A stretch of DNA of 64,000 nucleotides, from assembly GCF_002289565.1 (NCBI RefSeq), contig NZ_NTFY01000064.1, forward strand, positions 1 to 64,000, in the 5' to 3' direction. Made by a program: the position numbers and the translations under genes. The stretch comes from Rhodopirellula sp. SM50 (GTDB lineage: Bacteria > Planctomycetota > Planctomycetia > Pirellulales > Pirellulaceae). Shown piece after piece: positions 28,993-38,228 of this stretch; position 1 is the first letter of the stretch; every line of letters begins with the position of its first letter. The notes beneath the pieces were generated by a model that saw only the letters and a program-made list of their open reading frames with translations, was not told where the DNA came from and made no database searches.

Positions 28993-29136
28993 CCAGAAAT
29001 CATGTCCTATCATGGTTGGCAAAGGTCGGGCATCGCCAAGGGCGGGCAAAGATTCACCATGTCAAACTGCTCGGCTCGCGTCCTTCTGTGCACGTAAGGT
29101 TCGTCGTGACATAAACAATACCATGGCTGCATCTGA

Positions 29137-29487
29137 TTAAAGGCTCTTTAAGATTGCCCATCCAATGCCCGATGCAGCTAGAATGAATATCAACTTCAGG
29201 ACAATCCCCATGCCAATCGCACTCTCCGCGTCTGAACGCTGAATTTCCCCTGCTTCAAATTCCGGCGTAAAACACCAGTCCCCGCATGTCGGGCATAGTG
29301 CTTGTTCGATCCCGTTCTCATCGCGTCGGGAAAAGAAGAACTCATTGCATTCTCGGCAGTAGAACTGTATCTCTTGATCTGGGGCTGAACCGGTTTCGAT
29401 GAGTTGCCGAGTGCATTTTGGACATGTCCCGTCCAATGCTGGTTGAACATGATGGTTGCAGTACGGGCACTTTGTTGTAGTTCGCAT
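29137..29487 (-). CDS. zinc-ribbon protein with C-terminal membrane anchor
   Basis: 116 residues with two zinc ribbons: CPYCNHH paired with CPKCTRQL, then YCRECNEFFF paired with CPTCGDWC. A C-terminal hydrophobic helix (IVLKLIFILAASGIGWAIL) would anchor it as a tail-anchored protein facing the cytoplasm. The regular CxxC spacing makes the frame convincing. No enzyme domain. Such proteins are common and uncharacterised in planctomycetes. Confidence 0.7.
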   Translation of the reverse strand: MRTTTKCPYCNHHVQPALDGTCPKCTRQLIETGSAPDQEIQFYCRECNEFFFSRRDENGIEQALCPTCGDWCFTPEFEAGEIQRSDAESAIGMGIVLKLIFILAASGIGWAILKSL

Positions 29488-30300
29488 AACTGGATTTTAG
29501 AAGAATAAAACATCGGCGAACGAAATACGATCTGTCCGGGCAGTGAATGTGCCGGGATCAATCGAGCGTTGAAGTCTGTCGCTTGCTTCAGCGACGTTTA
29601 CCAACTCATTGGAACGATCCATCCTAGGATCTGCAAGTTGCTTCGGATTGCAACTCCAATCCACGCAGAAGCAGCTGCGCTGTCCTTGAATCGCGGAACA
29701 TGCCGAGCTCTACCTGCAATGGCCCGTTGGTTCCCATTTGCTGCACAATATTCATTGCAAGACAGGTCTGTAGTTTCCTAGCCCCTTGGTCGGGAAACTT
29801 CGGTCGAGTTGGGTCGTGAGTCGGTCATGTCGGTAAACAGCAGTCCGCATCAACGACGTGATCTAGCAATGACTGAGCCGACGTGCAGGAATAGACACAA
29901 AATCTGCTTCAGCTTACGGGTATCAAGGCTGCCCTAGGTTTATTCCAATCGCGTTCTCGTAAGTGCGCATCGGTTGGACCAACCGCTCGCTCGAGGCACT
30001 TCCGTTTCGGCGCGGAGGTGCTGAGCACCGAAGCGGATTCTAGGCGAGGTTGGCGCGCACCGGCGGCCGACGCCGGTGCGGCCGAACGAGTTTTCGCATG
30101 CGAAGAAGCCGGCCGAACCTGAGTTGTTCTAATGAGTCTGATAGACTGACTGGTCCGCTTCACGATCATCATTGCGAGAATCGATGCTTCATACTCGACG
30201 TCGAGCGAAGGACGCACGCGTCTGGAAACGTAGGTGGTGCCAAATCGTGGTGTACAATCCAGGTTGATCGATCCCTCGAATTTGGCAATCCGTCGCTGTG
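29488..30300. other. intergenic, repeats only
   Basis: About 0.8 kb without a convincing gene. It holds the second copy of a 15-bp palindrome at 29971-29985, which sits inside a looser inverted repeat bounded by AAGTGC and GCACTT (about 29961-30000), and a perfect 10-bp-stem hairpin at 30056-30080. Confidence 0.45.
30056..30080. repeat. GC-rich hairpin
   Basis: CGCACCGGCG and CGCCGGTGCG form a perfect 10-bp stem around a 5-nt loop. No T-run follows. The nearest gene is the membrane protein starting at 30301. Confidence 0.5.
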
Positions 30301-30828
30301 ATGTTCGAGTTTCTGCTGGTTCGGGTTTCCGTTTGGTTGGCTTGCGTCGCTTGGTTTGCGGGAGCGTTTTGTCGATTGCTGTCCGCACAGCAGGGCCAGA
30401 CCCCGGCGGACTTGCGGAGGGAGCAACAAAGCGTCGAAGCGGCCTACGGATGGCTGTGGTTGGTGGGCTCCTTGTTGTTGTGCATTCATATTGCTGCAAG
30501 CTACGGATTCGTCCATCACTGGAGCCATCGCGATGCGGTCGAGGTGACTGCCAGAGAGTCATTCCGCGTGACTGGGATCAGCGCCGGTTGGGGCGTGTAT
30601 GTTAATTTCTTATTCGCGCTGGTCTGGCTCGGCTATAGCATCGCACTCGTCGCGACGCGCCGTCGAGACAAAGTCATCGATCGATCAGTGTACGTTTTCT
30701 TGGCGATTATTTTCGGGTTCGCAACCGTCGTCTTCGAAGCAGGCGTGATCCGGTACGCCGCATTGGCCGCCTTCCTCGCTTTGGTCGTCCTGCACGTTCG
30801 CATAAAATCAGCCGGCGCACCTGTGTGA
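30301..30828 (+). CDS. four-helix integral membrane protein, unknown
   Basis: 175 residues from ATG 30301 (a GTG directly before it is possible). Four hydrophobic segments: LLVRVSVWLACVAWFAGAF, YGWLWLVGSLLLCIHIAA, YVNFLFALVWLGYSIAL and VYVFLAIIFGFATVVFEAG with AALAAFLALVVLH. Short charged loops lie between. No motif identifies a family. No operon partner: the flanks are intergenic and a convergent sulfatase gene. Confidence 0.65.
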   Translation: MFEFLLVRVSVWLACVAWFAGAFCRLLSAQQGQTPADLRREQQSVEAAYGWLWLVGSLLLCIHIAASYGFVHHWSHRDAVEVTARESFRVTGISAGWGVYVNFLFALVWLGYSIALVATRRRDKVIDRSVYVFLAIIFGFATVVFEAGVIRYAALAAFLALVVLHVRIKSAGAPV

Positions 30829-31280
30829 AGCTGTGTTCAAGCTGGCAGTGGTCCGGGACGCCGAAACGTCTAACGCGAACGTGCTCCCACTTCTGGATGA
30901 TCCGTCCTTCGGCTTCCGCAACACCCCAAATTCAGGATCAATGAAAAACACGCAACACGAACTGCAGACCCTGCCCCGACGTCGGCTACCGGTGCTCGCC
31001 AGTGAAGTGTCCCGATCGGTCCAATACGACTGATCCGATCGATCATAAAGGTCGAACCCACGGATGGCAGCGCGTACCCGCGGATGTCAAAGTGGTCGAT
31101 TCTGTGCTGGATGACATCCGTGGGTACGCCTTGCCATCGGTGGGTAATTCTCTGAGATCACAGTCCCGGTTTCATCGACGGGTAGGTCGAAAGCGGATCC
31201 CCGGCAGCCGTCCCTTCATTTTCCTGCCCACCATTTTTCTGGCGTCTCTCCATCTGCTGCGTGTACAAGCCGGCTTCTCT
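30829..31280. other. intergenic with long inverted repeat
   Basis: 452 bp between convergent genes. No gene seen. It contains an imperfect 34-nt inverted repeat (31056-31089 and 31112-31145). Confidence 0.5.
31056..31145. repeat. long imperfect inverted repeat
   Basis: Arms at 31056-31089 and 31112-31145 match over 34 nt with about four mismatches, around a 22-nt loop. Both arms contain GGATGTCA/TGACATCC and GCGTACCC/GGGTACGC. It lies between the membrane protein (+) and the sulfatase (-) and could act as a shared transcription stop or be a mobile repeat. Confidence 0.6.
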
Positions 31281-32732
31281 CTATGGGCTCGGCTTGTAAC
31301 GTTCTTCAATCGATTTCCGGAACTCAGCGTCAACGAAGGGGTCTTCGGTTTGCTCTTGCCACTGCTGCAATGCACGCTGAAGTCGCGATTGGACCTCAGT
31401 GAGCTCGGCGTCCCCGGACAGGTTCAGAAATTCAACCGGATCGTTTTTCAAATCGTACAGTTCCCACGGCGGCGGGTTCTTGAGCCTTTCCATGGCCACA
31501 CGTGCGGGGTGACCTGCCGGCAGTTTTTGTGCTTCGGCGTAGGCGCGATCTCCGTCGACCGAATCTGATGCGGTCGTTTCGCCCGCACGCAAATTGTGAA
31601 TCAACTTGTACCGTCCATCGGTGATCGCTCGCCGTGGAAAGAACGGTGTCGCGCCGTGGTAGTGAAACTCGCCGACCAACGTGCTCCGCCAATCGGCCGG
31701 TTCAATCTGCTGTTTGACGACCGTGCGGAGCGAGCGGCCGTGCCGTTGCGACGGCAATTCAATGCCGGCTGCGTCAAGGATCGTCGGATAGATGTCTACG
31801 CTGCTGACCAAGCGATCGGACTCGTGGGGCTCGGAAACGCCGGGCCAGCGGACGAGGAACGGGACGCGGAGTCCGGATTCGTAGCAACTGGTTTTTCCTC
31901 GCGTGAATGGTGGCCCGTGATCGCCGAGAAAGACGATCAGCGTGTTGTCCCAGTTGTCTGTTTGTTGCAGCACGGATTCCAGCATCCCGATCGCGGCATC
32001 GATGCGATGGACACAGTTGTAATAGCCGGCGATCTTTTGCCGCTGTTCCGGCGTGTCGATCTGTTGCCACGGCCAGGGAACGATATCCTCGGGTGCGAGG
32101 AGATTCTTCGGCAAGCCCTTGACCGAGTCGGGAAAGAACTGCGGTCCGCGGCGACCTCCCGGTAGGGGCTTTCGAGCTACATGCGGATCGAACAGGTTGA
32201 ACATCAAGAACCAGGGTTCGTCATCGGACTGTGTCAGAAACTCGCGTGCGAAATCGATTTGCAGTCGAACGTCTCGACTGCCGAAACCTTCGCCGTGTCG
32301 CATGTCAAAGGCGAATGCTTTTTCAGGGCCGACGTGCAGTTTGCCGATGATGCCGGTCCGATAGCCATGGCGCTTGAGGACGTTGGGCAACAATGAGTCG
32401 ACGAGTGGTTCGTGAACGCGGAAGCCGACGTTGGCGTTCAGTAAACCGTACTGTCCGTTCCCGTGCGGATAGAGTCCGGTGAACATCGACGAACGCGAGG
32501 GGCTGCACGACGCCTGGCTGACGTACGCGGTGCGAAAGCGAACGGACTGCTCGGCCAGACGGTCGATGTTCGACGTGCGAGCGATCGAGTCGCCGTAGCA
32601 CGAAAGCTGCAGCCCCAAGTCGTCCGCCGTGATCAACAAGACGTTCGGCCGATCATTTCCCATGGCCACAGTCGCAGCGGCCAATAAAACGGCGATCACG
32701 CCGAGTCGCCGGAACAGCATCCAATCACGCAT
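31281..32732 (-). CDS. exported sulfatase (N-sulfoglucosamine sulfohydrolase-like)
   Basis: 483 residues with an N-terminal signal peptide (LFRRLGVIAVLLAAATVAMG). The metal-binding start is PNVLLITADDLG. Cys76 in CSPSRSS fits the C-x-P-S-R motif where Cys is converted to formylglycine by a maturase. Further sulfatase motifs: GKLHVGPE, FDPHVARKPL, TLIVFLGDHGPPF. It would hydrolyse sulfate esters or N-sulfates on polysaccharides in the periplasm. Overall pattern is nearest to heparan N-sulfatase-like enzymes, but the substrate cannot be set from sequence. ATG 32732 follows GAGGA. It lies downstream of the large surface protein on the same strand. Confidence 0.9.
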   Translation of the reverse strand: MRDWMLFRRLGVIAVLLAAATVAMGNDRPNVLLITADDLGLQLSCYGDSIARTSNIDRLAEQSVRFRTAYVSQASCSPSRSSMFTGLYPHGNGQYGLLNANVGFRVHEPLVDSLLPNVLKRHGYRTGIIGKLHVGPEKAFAFDMRHGEGFGSRDVRLQIDFAREFLTQSDDEPWFLMFNLFDPHVARKPLPGGRRGPQFFPDSVKGLPKNLLAPEDIVPWPWQQIDTPEQRQKIAGYYNCVHRIDAAIGMLESVLQQTDNWDNTLIVFLGDHGPPFTRGKTSCYESGLRVPFLVRWPGVSEPHESDRLVSSVDIYPTILDAAGIELPSQRHGRSLRTVVKQQIEPADWRSTLVGEFHYHGATPFFPRRAITDGRYKLIHNLRAGETTASDSVDGDRAYAEAQKLPAGHPARVAMERLKNPPPWELYDLKNDPVEFLNLSGDAELTEVQSRLQRALQQWQEQTEDPFVDAEFRKSIEERYKPSP

Positions 32733-32796
32733 CTCCAGTCCTCACTGTGCATCAAGTCAAACTTCAAAATCCAATGCAACAGCATAACTGACGCCG

Positions 32797-32819
32797 AAAA
32801 AGCTGTCCGACACCTTTTT
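32797..32819 (-). terminator. palindromic candidate terminator after the surface protein gene
   Basis: An inverted repeat AAAAAGCTGTC / GACACCTTTTT with one mismatch, ~29 bp past the minus-strand stop at 32848. Nearly the same palindrome lies 43 bp past another minus-strand stop at 43186-43206. Confidence 0.5.
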
Positions 32820-32847
32820 GGCAGGCGGGGCAGTTTGGCGGGTATGT

Positions 32848-35800
32848 TTAGTGCAGCAGACCTGTCGCGAGCGCGCGATCGACGGACTGTGCCCAGGTAG
32901 CGGTCAATCGCTCTCGGGCCAGATGCTCCGTCTCGGATGTGGTGTCGGGCCCATCGCAGATCGGTTGGTCATCAAGCGGTTGAACCTGGTGATCGCGACC
33001 CGCATCGGGCGTTGGAGAGGCTAACCCAGTTCGCTTGTCTGCTTGAAGGTATTGCCACCAAGTTGTCTCCGGGCTCGCGTCTCTCACTTTTTCCGATGGA
33101 CCCGCGGGGAGGAAACTGTGATCGGTGATCAGATTGGAGTTCAGGCTGAGGGCCGGTCTCACTTGTTCAGATTCTGCAACGCGCTCCCCCTCGGCTTGTC
33201 TTGCCACGGTGTTGATCACGACCAACGCGTCGCGAGGCGAGATTTCCCGGTCTCCGTTGGAATCATAGTAGTTGCCGGGCCATTCGGGCAGGCTCGGCGG
33301 ATCGGGCAATGTGGTTCCGGAGGCGTCAATTTGCGTGGCAATCTGGTTGATCACGATCAGTGCATCAATCACCGAGGTCGAGCCATCGTTATTTACATCT
33401 GTCGTCGTCACGACATTCTGCCACGGGTTGGGCATGTCGATCACGATGGGCGGCGAAAGCGTCCCGGGGGAAACGAGTTGGCGATAGAACTTGCCTTCCT
33501 GCTCAAAAGCGTCTCCCATCCGCCAAGCCGACCGGTCGTTGAACTGCAGTTGTTCCCGGGAGGCAGCGACAACGGTAACGCTCTGTGCCGTTGAGATGGA
33601 CGTCAAGTCATCGACGGGGAGACCGAATCTCTCGGAGTCGGTAATGTCCACCATTTCAATGTTGTCGGTTTGGAAATCACCCGACGCGCCAAAGTCCAAG
33701 ACCAATGGTTGAAGATTGGCTCGATCAAGATCGTGGAAGGCCAGTCGATTGATTTCGTCATTACCCAGAATCGAAATCCTATTGTTGGGTGTTTGTCCAA
33801 GTTCGATTGCCAAGGAGTGGCCGGCGGGGGACAGCGAGACGTCGACTTGTGAGAAATCGCCTTCGGTCTGAAGCATGGCCGGTTCCTGGCCGTTTCCGAC
33901 GATGACGTAGTCGGCGATCAGTCTCAGGTAACCGTCTGGATGAAACAGTTTGACGAGCAGCGGGACCGGATCGGATTTGGCATCGACCAAATCCAGCCAG
34001 AAATCTTCGACTTCGCCATCCGCTGCTGCTCCCGTTGGCGAAGTCTCCCCAGCGGTGCTGAGCCGAACTCGGGCCGCGGTCGGACCCGCGATGGCTGCGG
34101 CTGGAATCGTCAGAGGAATGAAGTTGTCGCCGGCTTGGACATCTTGTGCGATCACGACTTCATCGATCCGATCACCCCAGTCGCCGTCGCGATCAAAGTC
34201 GATCCAGATGCTGATTTTTCCTGCTTGTGATGCCGTCACTTGCATGGTCGTCAGAGTGTCAGTCTGTGTGACGAGCAAATTGCTCAACCACCGCACGCCC
34301 TGGTTTTCGTCCGGCTCGTCCTGGTCATCATGGTCGGCGGTTGCGGTGGGATGCCCATCGGAATCGACGTCGACGCCCGCACCGAGGAAAAGCTCGGTGA
34401 CGTTGTGCCGGGCACCATTTTGCGAAAGTGTCACCGGGTAAGACTGACCGAGCCCATCGGGCAATCGTTCTGGGGCATCGCCGAAATCTGCCACGTCGCC
34501 TTCGTCGTCGAGAATCCGAACCTCGCCGGATTGATGGAGCTGACTGCTGAAAATGGCATAAGGAGCGAACGAGCCCTGCCGGACGCCGTAGGCAATGCCC
34601 GTATCGGTGGCTCCGACGGCTGTCCAGCTGACATCAAAGTCGCTCGGTAGCGACGAATTGACTCGCGAAGCTTTCGAACGACCGTCGACCGGGACGACAA
34701 ACAACTCCAGCTTATCGTCGACCAATTGATCCGCGAAATAGTACAGGTCTTGTCCGTCCGTGCTGAATAGGATCGGTGCAAAGCGATAAATCGTCCCGCC
34801 GTCGACGAAGTCGCCGTTGAGCTTTTCCGGCGGCTGGGAGCCATCCAGTGGGACACTGAAGATCTCCACAAGGTCGTCTTCCGGATCGCGGAAGTCGATG
34901 GCCTGGAACACGATGTGCTTTCCGTCGGGTGACGGAGTGATCTTGTCGATCACCCTGCCTTCGATGGGGTCGAGCAATTTGCGTGGAGGCTGGGAGCCGT
35001 CGCTTGGCACCAAGTAGGTCGAATACCCGCCCGACTCATTTTCAAAATCGGAACGAAACAGCACGTCCTCGCCGATCACCCGGAACCCGTGTTCCACCCA
35101 CTGCGAACCGGTCAATTCCGGATGCAGAATCTTGGGCTCGGCGGAACCGTCGACGGGAACGGTGAACATCTCGTGCGGGGCCACGATCCCCTTGTCCATT
35201 CGGTAGACGAGGTGTTTTCCATCGGACGAAAACTGATAGGACGAGCTTCCGATGTCAAACGCGACTCGTTTCGATTCGCCTTGGCCATCCAGTCGTGATG
35301 TGAAAAGATTAGTGATCCTCGAGGAATTCGGGTCTCGTTTTGTGAAAGCCAATGTCTGGCCATCGGGACTGATGGTCCCGCCGAGACCCCAGGTGCTTCC
35401 TGGTACATCGGCTGCGACCAGCCTCGGCTCGAACGAACCATCCATCGCAGCGACATAATGCTGCACGTCGTCACCGTTGCGGTTCTGGAACACGATCGAG
35501 TTACCATCGGGCGTGAAATCGATCGTGCCATAGAAAGGGGGCAAGTTGCTGATCGGGATTGCCGGTGAGGAATCGTCCAGCCGGGCGGAGTACATCATCG
35601 ATGCATCTTCACCTTCGGGCGTCCAGGTGTACACGATGCGTTCGCCATCGGGAGCCAAGGTGAAGCTCGACAAGACGCCCGTACTGAGTTCGCTCGGCAC
35701 TCGCATCGGATTCATCGATCCGTCGGCGGGGACGATGTAGATGTCCGTTTTTCCGTCGGTCTCAAGATCACCCGAATAGATCAGCCACTGGCCGTCAGCG

Positions 35801-36408
35801 GAAAATCGGTGGGTCTGAACGGTTTTGAAAAAATCGTCATCGTAGCGTGCCAGCTCGATGGGAGCCCTCGAAGCGTCGGTCGGTACCGAGAGGATCACGT
35901 TGGATGTCGAACGTCGGGCACCATATGCGATCATGGATCCGTCCGGGCTAGTTTCCAACCAGTCGACAAACAGATCCCCGGGTGGCGAAAACCCTTGCTG
36001 GTCGGCGACCACGCGACCCCCGTCGTCATCGACGATCGAGACTCGCACACCGAAGCTGCGATCCCCGTCGCGCAGTGCATTGTCCAGTAAATCGACGTCG
36101 ACCGATTTGACCGTCTGGCCTGGTGAAAACGTCAGTCGCTGACCCGTCACCGGGACAAAGTCCCGCCCCCCGATCGCGTCGGAGTCGATCGTATCAAAGA
36201 GAACCTCCACGGGTTGAATCTGAGCTTCCGCCAACGAGACATTGATGGTCACTTGGTCGTCGCTTTCCGTTGCATCCGGCGTGGACAACAACAATTGAGC
36301 AAGTAGACGTCGTGGTTCTAGCGATTCAAGCGACAGTGGGTTTTGATGATAACGTTCCGGGGCCCGAGCATCTCGATTGACGCGGAGAAAGTGCTGTTTG
36401 TTGTTCAT
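32848..36408 (-). CDS. LEPR-XLL surface protein with Calx-beta, PD40 propeller, GEVED and dockerin domains
   Basis: About 1186 residues from ATG 36408 (ATG 36426 is upstream in frame). LEPRRLLA at 30-37 is the LEPR-XLL motif. Next is a Calx-beta-like domain (ATESDDQVTINVSLAEAQIQ, GQTVKSVDVDLLD). Residues ~150-610 are TolB/PD40-type propeller repeats (SPDGSMIAYGARRS, SADGQWLIYSGD, TPDGNSIVFQNRNGDD, SSDGKHLVYRMD). A GEVED domain follows (ADFGDAPERLPD ... ARVRLS ... GEVEDFWLDL). Near the C-terminus are two dockerin type I-like calcium loops (TDVNNDGSTSVIDALIVINQ and YYDSNGDREISPRDALVVIN). No catalytic domain seen. Likely an exported binding or structural protein. Confidence 0.85.
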   Translation of the reverse strand: MNNKQHFLRVNRDARAPERYHQNPLSLESLEPRRLLAQLLLSTPDATESDDQVTINVSLAEAQIQPVEVLFDTIDSDAIGGRDFVPVTGQRLTFSPGQTVKSVDVDLLDNALRDGDRSFGVRVSIVDDDGGRVVADQQGFSPPGDLFVDWLETSPDGSMIAYGARRSTSNVILSVPTDASRAPIELARYDDDFFKTVQTHRFSADGQWLIYSGDLETDGKTDIYIVPADGSMNPMRVPSELSTGVLSSFTLAPDGERIVYTWTPEGEDASMMYSARLDDSSPAIPISNLPPFYGTIDFTPDGNSIVFQNRNGDDVQHYVAAMDGSFEPRLVAADVPGSTWGLGGTISPDGQTLAFTKRDPNSSRITNLFTSRLDGQGESKRVAFDIGSSSYQFSSDGKHLVYRMDKGIVAPHEMFTVPVDGSAEPKILHPELTGSQWVEHGFRVIGEDVLFRSDFENESGGYSTYLVPSDGSQPPRKLLDPIEGRVIDKITPSPDGKHIVFQAIDFRDPEDDLVEIFSVPLDGSQPPEKLNGDFVDGGTIYRFAPILFSTDGQDLYYFADQLVDDKLELFVVPVDGRSKASRVNSSLPSDFDVSWTAVGATDTGIAYGVRQGSFAPYAIFSSQLHQSGEVRILDDEGDVADFGDAPERLPDGLGQSYPVTLSQNGARHNVTELFLGAGVDVDSDGHPTATADHDDQDEPDENQGVRWLSNLLVTQTDTLTTMQVTASQAGKISIWIDFDRDGDWGDRIDEVVIAQDVQAGDNFIPLTIPAAAIAGPTAARVRLSTAGETSPTGAAADGEVEDFWLDLVDAKSDPVPLLVKLFHPDGYLRLIADYVIVGNGQEPAMLQTEGDFSQVDVSLSPAGHSLAIELGQTPNNRISILGNDEINRLAFHDLDRANLQPLVLDFGASGDFQTDNIEMVDITDSERFGLPVDDLTSISTAQSVTVVAASREQLQFNDRSAWRMGDAFEQEGKFYRQLVSPGTLSPPIVIDMPNPWQNVVTTTDVNNDGSTSVIDALIVINQIATQIDASGTTLPDPPSLPEWPGNYYDSNGDREISPRDALVVINTVARQAEGERVAESEQVRPALSLNSNLITDHSFLPAGPSEKVRDASPETTWWQYLQADKRTGLASPTPDAGRDHQVQPLDDQPICDGPDTTSETEHLARERLTATWAQSVDRALATGLLH

Positions 36409-36562
36409 GCGATAAGAATCGAACACAGAATGCGGTAGCTCGGCGAGATAAAGCTTGGCAGTTTAGCATAGTTGACGTGCCAGGAATCTGCTTGCTCTCA
36501 GCAGCACCACAGGCCTAAGATGACTCCTTCGCCCAATGATGCCCTGGTAGGAGAGGATGGTC

Positions 36563-38056
36563 ATGCTTCGCTTTCGCACTCGTTTGATGCTGCCGGCGGC
36601 CTTGGTCGGCTTTGCGATTTGTCTGTGCGTCACGCTTCCGGGCATCGCACTGCTCCGAGCTCAGGATTCGGGGCTCGAAGCCTTTCGAAAGCTGCATGCT
36701 GAACTGCGGGAGCGGATGGATGCCGACTTGCAGGACGCCGTGGAGTTTCTGGATGCGAAGATCGCGGAGAATCCCGATTCCGAGGACCATCATGTGCTTC
36801 GCCACAGTCTGGCGTCTCGGTTTTCAGGCCAGCAAGATTATCAGGAAGCGACCGCACAGTTTCGTAAGCTGCTCGACTACTACCTGAAACACGCCGACCA
36901 GAGCAGGAACCTGTTCGGTGCCTGGATGACGATCCAAAGTCTCAGGGAAGTCGCCGGTCAATCCGGCAACGATGAAGTCTTGCGGTTGGCCGTCGAAGAC
37001 TCGTTGAAGGCTTTCAGCGATGCACCGGCCGAATCAAATTTCGATTTGCTGCTGCCGCTGTCGCAGTTGAGGGTCCTCAAAGCCCAGATGATGGTGGAGG
37101 CGGGTGAGGCGACCGCCGCGAAAGAGTTGGTCGAGATGCAAGTCAAACGTTTGCGCGACATCAATGAGTCCGATGACGCGAATGAAGTGTCGATGACCAC
37201 GTACGTCGGCATACTCCGCGAGCTAACCGGTGACGAACGAGGCAATGATCCTTGGCGTGACGGGTACATCGAGCAACTGGACGAGGCGGTCGGCATGGCC
37301 CTTGAAAACTATCCCGAATCGATCGCTCTGCAAAACGACTTCGCCGATGTGCAGCTGATGATGATCAGCACCTGGAAACAAGAAGATCCCGCCGCGACCC
37401 AAGATCGAATTGAGAAAGTGTCGAAGAGCTTGGCCCGTTTTGCGATCAAGAATCGATCGGTGCAGGCAGCCCTTCGGCGGATCGAGCTTCACCGCGAACG
37501 GATGGCGGCTGCCAAACCGGTTGCGTCACTGGTCGGAAAACCCGCGCCCGATTGGGAGGTGGATGCCTGGGTCAACGTCATCGAGTTGGATCAGGAAACA
37601 CTCAAGGGCAAGGTCGTGTTGCTCGACTTCTGGGCCATGTGGTGTGGGCCGTGCATCGCGACATTTCCGCATCTGCGTGAGTGGCGCGAGGAATTCGCCG
37701 ATCGCGGTTTCGAAATTGTCGGTGTCACGCAGTACTACAATTTCCGCTGGGACGAAGAAGCCAAACGCGCCTCCCACGCCACCGAAGACGTCACGCCCGA
37801 AGAAGAACGCCGCACGCTCGCCCGTTTCTTAGAACATCACGATCTCGAGCATCCCGTCCTGGTGACGCCCGAAGGCAGCGAGATGGCCGGTGAATTTGGC
37901 GTCCGCGGCATTCCGCACGTCGTTTTGGTCGACCGACAAGGAATCGTGCAACTGGTCAAGACCGGTGCCGGACAAGCAACCGCCGACGCAATCCACGCCA
38001 AGATCAGCGAGTTGCTTGGCGACGACGGAAAAAAGGGGCAGGAGCAGGAGCAGTAA
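36563..38056 (+). CDS. TlpA-like thioredoxin-fold protein, exported
   Basis: About 497 residues. ATG 36563 is chosen over 36557 because AGGAG then sits ~9 nt upstream. A signal peptide or anchor (LMLPAALVGFAICLCVTLPG) precedes a helical TPR-like region (~25-325). The C-terminal ~165 residues are a TlpA/ResA-type thioredoxin domain: GKPAPDWEVDAWVN, KGKVVLLDFWAMWCGPC with redox Cys361 and Cys364, and GIPHVVLVDRQG with the cis-Pro. Planctomycetes have many such proteins, thought to reduce or oxidise periplasmic thiols. The specific partner is unknown; nrfA, a cytochrome that needs reduced heme-binding cysteines, is the convergent neighbour. Confidence 0.87.
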   Translation: MLRFRTRLMLPAALVGFAICLCVTLPGIALLRAQDSGLEAFRKLHAELRERMDADLQDAVEFLDAKIAENPDSEDHHVLRHSLASRFSGQQDYQEATAQFRKLLDYYLKHADQSRNLFGAWMTIQSLREVAGQSGNDEVLRLAVEDSLKAFSDAPAESNFDLLLPLSQLRVLKAQMMVEAGEATAAKELVEMQVKRLRDINESDDANEVSMTTYVGILRELTGDERGNDPWRDGYIEQLDEAVGMALENYPESIALQNDFADVQLMMISTWKQEDPAATQDRIEKVSKSLARFAIKNRSVQAALRRIELHRERMAAAKPVASLVGKPAPDWEVDAWVNVIELDQETLKGKVVLLDFWAMWCGPCIATFPHLREWREEFADRGFEIVGVTQYYNFRWDEEAKRASHATEDVTPEEERRTLARFLEHHDLEHPVLVTPEGSEMAGEFGVRGIPHVVLVDRQGIVQLVKTGAGQATADAIHAKISELLGDDGKKGQEQEQ

Positions 38057-38074
38057 GCAATGCACGGAAAATAA

Positions 38075-38131
38075 GTGGGATAGGCTTCCAGCCTGTCGAC
38101 GCTGGAATAACAGGCTGGAAGCCTATCCCAC
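38075..38131. terminator. perfect 22-bp hairpin between convergent tlpA-like and nrfA genes
   Basis: Arms at 38075-38096 and 38110-38131 are perfect reverse complements with a 13-nt loop, 19 bp after the TlpA-like stop. The left-arm sequence occurs again exactly at 59720-59741, also right after a stop codon, so it is a dispersed repeat that may work as a terminator. Confidence 0.65.
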
Positions 38132-38228
38132 TCGCTAGATCCGACACTTATTTTTCGTTCGGTTCTAAGCGGAGCATTCGTGAAGGGATTCGCGGGCTCG
38201 TTGATTGAGCCCGTTTACCGGCACGTGT

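Noticed and set aside
29909-30562. 217-codon minus-strand ORF
   Set aside because: Mostly opposite the membrane protein gene and highly Arg/Ser/Pro-rich, as expected for an antisense shadow.
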